Shown here piece after piece: positions 42,009 through 51,899 of a DNA stretch of 64,000 nt. The position numbers and the translations under genes are program-made. Every line of letters starts with the position of its first letter. The stretch's first letter is position 1. A model generated the notes under the pieces. The model was not told the origin of the DNA. It was given only the letters and a program-made list of their open reading frames with translations, and ran no database searches. The DNA comes from Mesostigma viride (taxonomy: Eukaryota > Streptophyta > Mesostigmatophyceae > Mesostigmatales > Mesostigmataceae): positions 7,278,244 through 7,342,243 of the forward strand of contig RPFO01000080.1 of the NCBI GenBank assembly GCA_009746045.1, given 5' to 3'.

Positions 42009-42035
42009 CGTATTACAATCTTCGTACCAAGAAAA

Positions 42036-42821
42036 ATGCCGGACTCGATGGAGTTCCGCATTCCGAGGGATTCTGAAATTTTGGGCAGTCCAGCGGACAT
42101 CGCCGAATCTCCGGCTGGTCCTTCGACGACTCCTGTTCGTGAAGATCGTCCGGTTCTTAATCCGGCGTGGCAGCGTGTTGTTGACCAGGCGGTAGCGTCC
42201 AGTGCGGAGCTACGCGCTCAGCAGCAGGCACTGCTGCAAAACCTACGACTGCCGCCCCCGCCTCCGCAACCTTCGATTGTTTCGGGGTTTCGCGATTACC
42301 TTGATTCCATTCGAGCTTTGCTCGCGGACTTCGAGGTCCATACCCGGGCGGGGTTGCAAGCGCCCAGCGCGGTTGCCGAGGTCTCTGAGGAGATCGACAA
42401 CGCGGTTTCATCGCTTACAGGTTACCAGCGCAATCTCGCTAACTGGCTGTCGGTTCGTTCGGGCGTCATTCCGACGATTACGACCAACCTGTTTCAAGAC
42501 CTTGCGATTCTGCAGTTGCTGTCGCGAGGCTTCCGGACGCGTGAGCGGCAATTGCTGCTCAATCTTGTCGCGTTCTTGTCTGCATTGCGAGAGTGGGCGC
42601 CGGACGGGTGGGATTTTCTAACGATTCTTACCAACCCGCTCCGCATCGTCACCCGCCGCCGTCGTCGCCGCATTGATCCGGTGACGGGACGTCGGTTGGA
42701 CCCCATCGTCATCGAAACTCCGGTGACGATTGAGGTTGGGCAAGGCCAGGAGGCGCCTGCGCCTGTCGCCAACGATCCAATTTACGACTACGACTACTGC
42801 GATTTTCGTGGTCTCGACTGA
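42036..42821 (+). CDS. Extra ORF between 5' LTR and gag in copia-1
   Basis: 261 codons from an ATG 27 bases after the LTR. Residues ~45-85 are rich in Gln/Leu/Pro (AELRAQQQALLQ then a PPPPPQP run), ~90-200 are mainly helical in composition with Leu-rich segments (FRTRERQLLLNLVAFLSALR), and ~215-235 are strongly basic (TRRRRRRIDPVTGRRLDP). The end is acidic and aromatic (YDYDYCDF). No homology recognised. The frame is intact while gag and pol are shifted, so it is probably expressed and useful to the element. It could be a Gag-like or nucleic-acid-binding accessory protein; this is inference. Confidence 0.6.
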   Translation: MPDSMEFRIPRDSEILGSPADIAESPAGPSTTPVREDRPVLNPAWQRVVDQAVASSAELRAQQQALLQNLRLPPPPPQPSIVSGFRDYLDSIRALLADFEVHTRAGLQAPSAVAEVSEEIDNAVSSLTGYQRNLANWLSVRSGVIPTITTNLFQDLAILQLLSRGFRTRERQLLLNLVAFLSALREWAPDGWDFLTILTNPLRIVTRRRRRRIDPVTGRRLDPIVIETPVTIEVGQGQEAPAPVANDPIYDYDYCDFRGLD

Positions 42822-42943
42822 ATTCGGCATGGTGGCGCGGTCGGCACCGGGGCAGGCGGCTTTTTGACAGATTGTACATATCTACCTGTCTTTTGTTTTC
42901 CAGCTGCTTAGCTCAGGGCCATACACAGCTAGTGTAGTTTACC

Positions 42944-43230
42944 ATGGCTGAGGGACGCCGTAGCAAGGGCCTAGCCAGTGGGAATAATAATGGGGGTGCT
43001 GGTAGCGGGACCGCTCACGTAGATGACGTGGGGGTTACCGGCGAGATTACCAATGTGCCTATTAATAATAATACACATGCTGTCTCTGGATATGATCTCA
43101 CCACACAGGGTCTCCTTATTGTTAATCAGCTGCAACCTGTCACTTCAGACTCAAAGCCAAAGCAGGCAGAGGAGTTTGTGGAAGGACTAGAGGGGTTTCC
43201 AAGCTTGTACGGGGTACAAACTATTATCAG
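42944..43230 (+). pseudogene. gag: copia-1 Gag, N-terminal part
   Basis: ATG at 42944. Asn/Gly-rich start, then QGLLIVNQLQPVTSDSKPKQ. Around 43215-43240 the frame must shift: the next frame reads YYQIWIGSQTFGKCTDQIKD and runs into the rest of Gag, while this frame stops at 43240. Confidence 0.75.
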
Positions 43231-44049
43231 ATCTGGATAGGCAGCCAGACTTTTGGCAAGTGCACAGATCAGATTAAAGACCTCACTAGAGAGTGCAAGA
43301 AGGCCAACAAGGCCTGGGCAGTCTACGTGGCAGAGCTGAGGGAGCTGCTAGAGGATCAACGGAAGAAAGTGGGGATCCATTGGCAGGATAAATACCAAGG
43401 GTGGGAGGTTAAGGGAGACCTTATCCAGAACTTCCTCAATTATTGTAAAATGGTTGAGGAGGGCAGGGCTCACGGCTTCAATGTCGCTGACAGCATAGCC
43501 CTGACAAACTGGCTCAAGGTTTCTGGGCTGGACAAGGCAACACGTGGCTCTTTAAAGGTCATGTGTGCCCCACACTCTACCCTCAAGGCCTACAAGGTCA
43601 TAATCAAACAAGCACTCGAGGCAGAGGAGCTGTTTGAGGGTGGAATGCCAGCTGTGAAGGCTACCCACGCAGGTGGGCGTGCCCAGGGGGGCTCCAAGAC
43701 GTCTGAGGCTGACAGAAGCCAAGGAGGACGTGGGGGCAACCACAACAAGCGGAAGGCCAACCATTCACCCGACCCTGACGGGCAATCACATGCCAAGTCG
43801 GTGTTCAGGAGGGTGGGTGGTAAGCCCAGGCAGGGTAACGCGCCTGACAACGGGGGAGGAGGCCAGGGCAAGTCAAAGATCCAGTGCTACCTGTGCAAGG
43901 GGTGGGGGCACATCAAGAAGGAGTGTCCCAGCTTCAAGAAGACCCAGGGCCAGGGCAGCAACAAGAAAAACAACAACAAGAACAACAACAAGTCCCAGGC
44001 AGGCCAGCCTTCAAAGGGCAGTCAGCAAGAAGACAACAAGGAGCAGTGA
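43215..44049 (+). pseudogene. gag: copia-1 Gag, C-terminal part with zinc knuckle
   Basis: Gag helices (LRELLEDQRKKVGIHWQDKY, ALTNWLKVSGLDKATRGSLK), then a basic Gly/Ser-rich linker and the CCHC knuckle CYLCKGWGHIKKEC (~43885-43926) followed by a Lys/Asn/Gln-rich tail. It ends with CAG TGA at 44044-44049. The Pol frame is the same and stays open directly after this UGA, so a single stop codon separates Gag from Pol. Confidence 0.85.
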
Positions 44050-46920
44050 CTGTCTGAGGCAACCCCTACACACCTTAATTCACCCAAGGGGGAGGCCAGG
44101 TGCTCCAATGCAGATTTTATATCTGGGCAACAAGAGGGTGATCTCCAGGTTCATGGTGGCCCCAGGTCACCTGGAGAGGTACAGGTTCCTATGAAGACGT
44201 CCTTGACAGCTGGTGCAGCTGTAAGAATGTCTGACCCCATGCATCCTTGTGCTGGGCACGAGGGTGGACCTCTCATTTTGAGAGAAACCAATGTACAACC
44301 ACAGAGGGGTGTGAAGGCCTCTGGTGGTATGCATGTGGTCCCTGCTGGCGGTCCAGGTGTTGGGCATGAGCAGGGTGACTCAGACTCTGAGTCAGAACAG
44401 GATGGAAGACAGCATGGTGATGCTGGACAACCTGACAGCACAGTCCTGACTGTGCCAGGGACTGCTTCCTCTGTGTACCAGGAGTTGGGTGCCCGAATCC
44501 ACAACATGTTTGGGCATGCCACTTCTCTGTCAAACAACTTTGCCTTCCGTATGGGCAGGGCACCCCTTCTTAAGGCGTGTCAGCAAGCTGCCTCACGGTG
44601 TAAGTGCCAGTTGTCCTCCAACAAGCCCAGGAAATCACATGCCAAAGCTATACCTCAGAGCATTGGTGATCTGCAGTGTGATATCCAACACATCAGGGGC
44701 ATGCAACTGTTGGTGTGCGTGGACAGGTACACAAAATACAAGGTGCTGGAGCATTTACCTTCTATGAAGAACAGGTACTTGCTGGCTGCCCTGCAGAATG
44801 TAAGAGCCAAGTTTCCTACCACAAGGATCCAGGTGGACATGCAGTTTCAGCATCTCAAGGGTGATCCCACCCTTCCTGAGTTGCTGGTTACACCTAGGGA
44901 GGCTCATGGGCAGCAGGGTGCTATAGAGAGGGCAATCCAGGAGGTCAAGAAATTGATTATCTCTGAAGACTGGGTACCCTTATCTGCACCTGCACTTGTC
45001 AGGAGTGCATGGCTGAGGAACGTGGAGCAGCAGCTGAACAGCAGGGTTAACTTCTACTATGATGGAGTTGCTGTCAGCCCAATGGGTCTATATCATGGCC
45101 TGTGCCCACCACATGTGCTGGAGGGCTGGAAACATGCTGCACATGTCACCTTTGCCAAGCTGAGGGAGAAGGACCGGGGTTGGAAGATGCTGGAGCCACA
45201 AGTGGGTCAGAAGGTCCTAGCTTGGAAGGAACCTAGCCTTTATGGCAAACGTGGTAGCTGGAGTCCTGGGGTGGTTACCCAGGTTGATGAAGCTAGCCAC
45301 GCATGCTTGGTCAGCATGGAGGACGAACCAAAGCATGTGCACCGGCTGAGTTGGTCATATGTCAAGCCTAACCTGATGAATGAGGGCAGTCAGGCACAAG
45401 GCTCACAGGACCTGCAGGATTTTCAGGTCCCAAGTGACATCACTGATGCAACGACCACATCTGTTGCAGGGGAATCTGTCAGCCCTGGCCAGGTTGCAGA
45501 GGTACCTGTTGAACAGGCTGCAAGGTCAACAGCTGGGGAGTCAACTGTCAAGCCCAAGGCTCTAACCAAGCCCAGGGGGACAAGTTTGGCTGGATTAATT
45601 GGGGCTCTGCAAAGGGCCAAGAAGCAGCCCAAGGTAGCCAAGCTCAGGTGGCATGGCAATCTGGGGCTGGACACTGCCTTAGAGGTAGACACTAATTCTC
45701 AGGTTTCCATCATTGGGACCAGAGCTGCAGCAGGGTACAGCATGACTGAACCCAGCTATCAGTTTGTGTCTGACTTCAGTGGCGGGGTACACGTGAAGGT
45801 ACTGGGTGAGGTATCCATTCCTATCCTTGGACAGGACACTGCTTTTTGTGTCTTGGAGGGCTATCAGGGACCTGCTCTTCTGGGGCAGAATTTCCTATGC
45901 CAGGATGGGGTAGTGATCACGTCCTCTCTCCTGACTAAGGAAGGGGCTGGTCAGGTCCCACTGATTAATTTCAGGACCACTCACCTATCACGTGCAGTAA
46001 CCAGGACGGTTAAGCGTGTGCAAGTGTGCCAGGGGCAGGAGCCCTTGGTTGATGACCTCATATTGCCAGCTGCTAGTCATCCAAGCAGTTTGGGCATTGG
46101 TCCTCACTCACTTGCTGGACACAGCCCTATAAACTACCAAGGCCTGGTGAAGCTCATGTCCTCTCCCATTATGTGTCCCCAGGTCACACTGGGTCTGATT
46201 AAATCTGGGGAGGACTGGATCTCCAAGAAATGCGTGGAACCTGTCAATGACCTGCCTCCTGCACGACGTCTACTCAAGCTCAAGTTTGTCATCAAGATGA
46301 AGGAGGTGGACGGGGTCAAGGTACCACACGTCAGGCCAGTACTGAATGAGTTCAAGGGTACTGGTGAGTGCACCGCTGAGGAGTTGTATACCCCTGGCAT
46401 GCTGCATGACACTTGGAGGCTGCTGCTGTGTGTATTTCTAGGCCTTCTCAACAAGGGCTTGGACTATGGCTCAGTGGTGGTAGACTTCAAGAGGGCATTT
46501 CTGGAGGGGGATGCAGATGTGGCACAGGAAAAGTGGGAGGGCAAGACGCCTTTCTATGTCAGGGTGCCTGCTGTATGGAAAAGGGACATTCACACTGAGT
46601 TCCTTAAAATCCTCAAGGGCCTGGAGGGCCTGAGGTCAAGTCCAATAATCTGGAGGGAGACTCTCAACCGTTTCCTGAAGGAGCATTGCAACTTGAAGGT
46701 TTCTCCTGTAGACCCCTGTCTGTTTCTGGGGCAATGGGAAGGCCTACCAGTGTATGCTTCGCTGCACGGGGATGACCTACATCTGATAGCTCCCACGTCG
46801 TGGCTTAAGGAGCTGATCTCCATCATTAAGTCCAAGTTTCCTCTGGGTAGGGAGCAATGGCAGGTGGAGAATGAGCCTCTCCTGTTTGTGGGCATGGAGG
46901 CCACACTGGTGAAGAAGGGG
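44050..46920 (+). CDS. pol: copia-1 Pol: integrase, protease-like domain, RT
   Basis: In frame with Gag after one UGA; first ATG at 44191 (numbering from it). The integrase core has D164 (LQCDIQH), D216 (VDMQF) and E246 (QGAIERAIQE). A retropepsin-like domain sits at ~490-580, with LEVDTNSQVSII (D500) and GPALLGQNFL, after the integrase and before RT. RT is at ~670-910: RPVLNEFKG, VVDFKRAFLEGD (D765), GLRSSPIIW, SPVDPCLF, and HGDD at 859-862 in place of YVDD. Canonical Ty1/copia order is protease before integrase, so this arrangement is atypical. The frame breaks at a 7-G run (46917-46923). Confidence 0.85.
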
Positions 46921-47675
46921 GGGAGTGGCGTATGCTGCTGGTGGGGGGCAACGATTATCAAGAGACCCTCATTAGCAAGCTTCCTCCAGTCATCACACAG
47001 GCACTGTGTCCCATGGTGAGGGGCATGGTTGCTTGGGTGGCAGGCATTTCCAGGCCAGACCTTATGGTCATAGCCAGGTTGCCTGATGACATGCTGACAG
47101 AGCTAGGGTCTGCCAAGGTGGCTGATCAGGTCAGGGCTTCGTCTGGCATTCTGTTGTCTGCAGTGGATTTATCACAACCCATTTGCATGGAGCTGTATGT
47201 GGATAGCTCAATGGACAGCAGGCAGGTCTCCAAGGTCAGGGGCAGGGCTGCAGGGCTCTTTGTGCTCAGACAGGAAGGCCTGGGGAGTTTGGTGAGCTGG
47301 TTCAGTCGCCTGCACAAACGGGTGGCTGTCAGTAGTGATGTGGCAGAATGCAGGGCTATTTGTGAAGGCATTCACACAAGCCTTTATCTGAAGGAGTTGC
47401 TTCATCAGATGACTTCTAACACTCCTTGGCCACTTCAGGTTACCACTCTTCTAAAAACAGACTCCATGGGGATGGTGCAGTTTGTGCACAGGCAGATGGC
47501 CAGAAGTAGGGACTTGGATTATCTCCTTCTTAAGGAATTGTCCTCCTTGGCCAATATTGAGCATATCCCTGGGGTTGACAATCCTGCTGATGCTTTGACC
47601 AAGCTAGTGCAGAAGGCAGCAGTGCAATACAAGGTTCTTCAGTCTCTGATGGACCCATCTCAGCAAGCTGTCTAA
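46921..47675 (+). pseudogene. pol: copia-1 Pol, RT end and RNase H (next frame)
   Basis: Continues RT after the G-run shift (ALCPMVRGMVAWVAGISRPD), then RNase H: LYVDSSMDSRQVSKVRGRAA, SWFSRLHKRVAVSSDVAECR, LLKTDSMGM and GVDNPADALTKL with the four acidic residues present. It aligns with copia-2 at 13190-13891. Either a programmed frameshift at the run of seven Gs or a one-base indel. Confidence 0.85.
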
Positions 47676-48626
47676 GCTGGTGCCTGGTTATAGGGCATTG
47701 GAGAGCAGATTGTGTGGTAGTGTCAGCATTGTGACTGGCATAATACCTGTATTTTAGTCTGTACTAAGGCTCATGGACCATGGTACACTCACTCTGATTT
47801 TAATCAGGATACAGCCAGGTTTTGGCTGGGGTTCATGCTGTTGACTACACAAGGTTGACAGGTCCATTACAGACCATGTATTCTATTTAAAAAGAAATGT
47901 ATATTTGTACATACCTCTCACAATGGTCTGGGAACCTTTATTCTGGGGTTTATAGGGCGGGGTTCGATTCCCTGGTATTATGTTTCTACAAGCTGGCCTG
48001 CTCAGGTGTTTTACCTGTTCAGACTTCCCTAGTTCCCCAGGGCAGGATTTAATTGTTGCCTATGTGTTTCATTTTGTCATTTGTTTGCTGTGGCAATTTA
48101 TCATCTGACAAGTAGACGGGCGCCATAAGACGGGCGCCAATACTAACCTGTTGAGAGTATGACGGGGAAACTATTGTAATACGTCTTACTTTGTCAAGTG
48201 GTATTTCAATTGTCATGGATTTATTGTGCTTATATTAGATATGTACTGGGTTTTATGGGATTAGTATCTGGGATTAATGTAACTCACCGCCAGAAGGTCA
48301 TTGTACTGGAGGCTCTACCGAGGTGATGGGATTAATTCCTGGAGAAGACCTCATAGAATTAACCTGTATGTATTTAATTTTGTGTGTTTCTAATATCTGG
48401 TGGTACTCTGTAATGCCACTTCCATAGGTTTTTATCCATTTCTCATGAAATGGTTTTCCCTGTGGCAGATCTGTTTCTTTTCCAGTTCCTTAAAAGAAAG
48501 GGCTGGGGGAATGGCATTGGCCATTAAAGACATCTGTTCAAGCTTCAAGCTGGAGTGAAGGACATTTCAAGCTACTTCAAGGGTCCCTGGCAGGGGATGT
48601 GATCCCTAAAGAAAAGAAGGGATTGG
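47676..48626 (+). other. copia-1 3' untranslated region and PPT
   Basis: No gene. It ends in the polypurine tract AAAGAAAAGAAGGGATTGG at 48608-48626, directly before the 3' LTR. Confidence 0.75.
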
Positions 48627-49242
48627 AGTTAACGTAAAGGATTTACGTTAGATGGATAGAGATTGTTACGCTCTTTCCAACGGCACCTTGAACGCCTCAT
48701 TTGGTTAAGGAACGTAAAAGTTATGACGTTTCCTAGGCTGTGCCGACAGTACCCGGCGCGCCACTGTGGGCGCGTACGGACACAGGATGTACAAGTGTCA
48801 CTTTGATAGTCCGCAGGACGTTGACAGGACTTGTACAGGACTTGATGGTCAATTGATAGGTAGGCGCACTGTAGCGCGCCAGGACCTATGAGACAATTGA
48901 TGCTGACTAGTGTACGGATAGGTCCACAGGACTAGCCGTATGGACAATTGATAGATCTGCGCGCCAAAGGCGTGCCAGAGTCTGTGTAATCAATTGATTG
49001 ACAGTTCAGCTGTGACAGTGCAGCTGAATACTTGGACGCGTCCCTAGCAAGCTATATGTGTGACTTGGTCGCACCGGGACGCTAGCTCTTGCGTGCACGC
49101 TCTCTTGGCATAACGACCCTGTCGTCTGTGCTACGTGCAGTCTCGGACTTGACGTGACTTACGTCTGTGTTTGCTCATTATAATAAAGGCAACTTTCCTG
49201 CAAGAGCCATGGATTCCCTCGGTGGTAAACTCTCATTCAACT
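48627..49242 (+). repeat. copia-1 3' LTR
   Basis: 616 bp, identical to the 5' LTR as read, which implies a recent insertion. Followed by the TSD copy CATAG. Confidence 0.93.
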
Positions 49243-49247
49243 CATAG

Positions 49248-49323
49248 TACTCTTATAGTAGCGTTGTTTTTCCAAATCTAACTTGTACGGTAGGGACTAC
49301 CGACCCCCATGGGGGGGGAGGAG
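49248..49323 (+). other. Ty3-2 polypurine tract region
   Basis: The short remainder of Ty3-2 between copia-1 and its own 3' LTR. It ends CATGGGGGGGGAGGAG, a G-rich polypurine tract. Confidence 0.8.
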
Positions 49324-49907
49324 TGTTACGTCCCTGCCCTTTTGGCCGGACGTAACAATGGAATAAATTACTAAGGCTGTTTGGTCTATTGGACTTGGGT
49401 TTTACGGACCTTGGCTATCGTGTGAATTGGACTAGTTATTTTGGTCCTAGGTTGTCCTTTTAGGGGCCGGCGCTGTGGCGCCGCGCCGGTTCTGAGTCTG
49501 TCAGTGGTTCTAGGCGTGGATCCTATAGTTGAGGGTCGATGTCGGCCCGGATCCTACGTGGCATGAGTGACTCGGATTGTTCTAGGGAAATTGGCGTGTA
49601 TCTGCGCCGCAACCAACCTAGGTTAAATTGGTCCGAGGACGAGAGTCTCGTCCTCTTGGTTTAATGAATGATAAGTGCGAATACGCCTACACATTGAGCC
49701 CGGGGCATTATCCATTTGTAATTGGTATTGCTAGCCAATATAAGTGTGAACTAATTAGCTTGGCATTAAGCCGTGATGCCAGATATCTCACGACTCACGT
49801 CGTGAAGCGCAACCTACTTTAGGCTATCTTGAATTATTCCTAATTCCGGCAAGGAGGGTCTTTCGCTACGTAGCTCAGGCTAGGTGTGTCTGGGCAGGGA
49901 CGTAACA
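49324..49907 (+). repeat. Ty3-2 3' LTR
   Basis: 584 bp with the same 11-bp inverted ends as the 5' LTR and one observed substitution. The TSD copy CCGCC follows at 49908-49912. Confidence 0.95.
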
Positions 49908-50440
49908 CCGCCTTGTCCCGAGAGTGGGGAAGTCGGTGGCACCCACGCAGTTCTATCTCACCTACCAGGCCCGTCAGGGGAAGGAGCTGGTCCTTGAGCA
50001 CGTCGACCGGCAAGGGTGGTTGACGTACGTCTCACCTGGCTTCTGGGGGAAGCGACGCAGCACCAGTGACCCTGGGCAGTCGCGGCGAGCCTCCCGTTGT
50101 TGTGCCTGGCGAAGGTCTTCAAGCTCCTGGAGTTTCGTAGCGATGGCGTCAGTGGTTGAGGCAATCGCTGTCCGCAGCTAGCAGGTCCGCATAGCGGAGG
50201 CCGGGGCGGTAGGTCGCCGGCCAGCATCCGGCCGGGGTGGCTAGCTGGGATGCGATGGTGGCCGTCTGCTCCGCTATCTTTGGGACCTGTGAGGCCAGGG
50301 CCTCGGTGTGGGCGGTGATGGCTTCAAGCTTCTTCATGAGCACGCCGCACTTGCCCTCCACCTGGTTTAGGCGAGAGACAAGTGCAGCGTGCGTCTCAGA
50401 TGCCTGCAGGCGCCGCGGTGTGCAGCGCCGTGAACTGAGG
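49908..50440 (-). pseudogene. LINE ORF1 fragment, right part (coiled coil)
   Basis: Minus strand; the continuation of the ORF1 piece left of Ty3-2. The 50149-50361 frame has heptad-like repeats (KLEAITAHTEALASQVPKIA), consistent with the coiled coil of L1-type ORF1 proteins, followed leftward by RYADLLAADSD and the part joined at the CCGCC site. Frames are broken. Confidence 0.6.
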
Positions 50441-50449
50441 TTGGAGCTC

Positions 50450-50670
50450 GTGTACGACCTGCCATGAACTACATCCAGATGTTGCTGGCCGACCTAGTGG
50501 TCCCAGCTCAGTTTGAACGCCGCATCCACTCCCTCTCCCTTCTTTGGACTGCCATGCAGAACAAGCACTGAGAGGTGGCAGAAGATTGTCCAGGCTCACA
50601 TGCCAGCCCCTGTGGGCAAGCCATCTCCCCCCAAGAGGAAGGGGCGTTTTGCTGAGTTGTGTAGTTAGGA
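50450..50670 (+). pseudogene. Unidentified coding remnant
   Basis: NYIQMLLADLVVPAQFERRI and SLSLLWTAMQNKH in one frame, then QKIVQAHMPAPVGKPSPPKR and KGRFAELCS stop in the next. It looks like the end of a broken protein gene with a basic C-terminus. Family not recognised; could belong to a mobile element. Confidence 0.35.
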
Positions 50671-50814
50671 TTTTCTAGACTAGATAGCTTAGAGTTAAGT
50701 TAGTTCGATTGCGCGGCTTCGACCACCTCCACCCATGCATCCAGCAAGGAATATGTGCTACATGATCTCCCGACGGAGGCATGTTATATTTTTCATTTAA
50801 TTTTTATTAGGGCA

Positions 50815-51210
50815 CGGCCCTAATTAATTAATTAAATTAGACTCGTGCTCCCGTTGGGGAGTCACGGAGCATTAACCCCGATGGATGGATGGATGGATGG
50901 ATGGATGGATGGATGGATGGATGGATGGATGGATGGATGGATGGATGGATGGATGGATGGATGGATGGATGGATGGATGGATGGATGGATGGATGGATGG
51001 ATGGATGGATGGATGGATGGATGGATGGATGGATGGATGGATGGATGGATGGATGGATGGATGGATGGATGGATGGATGGATGGATGGATGGATGGATGG
51101 ATGGATGGATGGATGGATGGATGGATGGATGGATGGATGGATGGATGGATGGATGGATGGATGGATGGATGGATGGATGGATGGATGGATGGATGGATGG
51201 ATGGATGGGT
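50815..51210. repeat. Tetranucleotide (GATG)n array and its repeat head
   Basis: TTAATTAATTAAATTAGACT, then CTCCCGTTGGGGAGTCACGG, then ~328 bp of GATG repeats (50880-51207). The same head with a short array occurs at ~53400-53490 and, inverted, at ~29580-29660. The head alone, ending AGCACCGAAGTGC, occurs at ~51655 and ~53715. It looks like the 3' end of a retroposon family with a tetranucleotide tail. Long frames across it (MDGW / IHPS repeats) are not genes. Confidence 0.85.
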
Positions 51211-51880
51211 GCAAACAGTCCCACCGGTCTAACCTATCTACAACATTTATCTACAACATCTATCTACAAAATCTATCTACAACAAATAGTCTAAGCTCTC
51301 TACCCTAGGCGGGACCTGTCTGGCGTGCTTCTCGTATCAAGGAGACAACCAGCGCAGGCCAGAAATCGGGAGAATCCGGACCATGGTAGCTCGAGCCTGC
51401 CGTTATCTTGTCCGCGTGTTCGAGTCGTTCAGGATGATGAAGATGAATGGTGATGGAAATGTGTATCCTTGTGCATTGAAATTATGGCTGGCTTACGTGT
51501 AGAGCGTGCTTCCCGTATGTTTGCACACGCGCCGGCGCTTCCCCACGGGAGGGGGTTCGTTGTCCTCTATGACCTGGGCCCACTTGGCCTTGTCCATCAT
51601 CTTGTTCCAAATCACGCAGAGGCCTAGCCCCCCCATGTCCTCTACTAGCTGTTCTTTAATTAAACACGTGCTCCCATTGGGGAGTCACGGAGCACCGAAG
51701 TGCAGTTTTATTTATAATCCCTGTCAGTGTGCACAACAGGAGAAAGCCGGGGCAGAGACCCCCAGTCCGGCCTTCATGCCTAACTTAGGCATGCCACAGC
51801 TGCATTCGGGCACGCTAGCTAAACGGACACGCTAACGATCCGGCAATCTGTGGGTGCCATAATACCCATGTGAGCATGCC
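51211..51880. repeat. Repeat debris (retroposon ends)
   Basis: CTATCTACAAC repeats at 51230-51290, an inverted copy of the 29.0-kb repeat (51336-51400), and a retroposon-like head at 51655-51700 followed by a ~200-bp segment that recurs at 53770-53940 (ATGCCACAGCTGCA... CATGTGAGCATG). No gene. Confidence 0.55.
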
Positions 51881-51899
51881 ATAGTTAACACGGAGCGTG

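Larger units (their letters stand above)
41393..49242 (+). mobile_element. copia-1: complete copia-like LTR element inside Ty3-2
   Basis: The 616-bp LTRs at 41393-42008 and 48627-49242 are identical as far as I can read. The TSD CATAG is at 41388-41392 and 49243-49247. The LTR ends are AGTT...AACT, not TG...CA. The PPT AAAGAAAAGAAGGGATTGG precedes the 3' LTR. Internal order: extra ORF, gag with zinc knuckle, integrase, retropepsin-like domain, RT, RNase H. RNase H at the C-terminus and RT motifs place it near Ty1/copia, but the protease position is unusual. One frameshift lies in gag and one near the RT end. Confidence 0.95.
19106..49907 (+). mobile_element. Ty3-2: Ty3/gypsy chromovirus carrying two nested elements
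   Basis: The LTRs at 19106-19689 and 49324-49907 are both 584 bp, and I see one substitution between them (C/T in GGGAAATCGG versus GGGAAATTGG). The TSD CCGCC is at 19101-19105 and 49908-49912. The unoccupied site survives in a related LINE copy at 52354-52358 (GGGGGAGCCGCCTTGTCCC). Subtracting the TIR element (27450-38633) and copia-1 (41393-49242) leaves ~11.8 kb, long for the class. Order: LTR, leader, viroplasmin-like ORF, gag, pol with chromodomain, ~2.8 kb of unassigned ORFs, PPT (CATGGGGGGGGAGGAG), LTR. Gag and pol carry several frameshifts. Confidence 0.95.

Noticed and set aside
50845-51308. MDGW / IHPS repeat proteins
   Set aside because: Pure translation of a GATG array in every frame; not genes.
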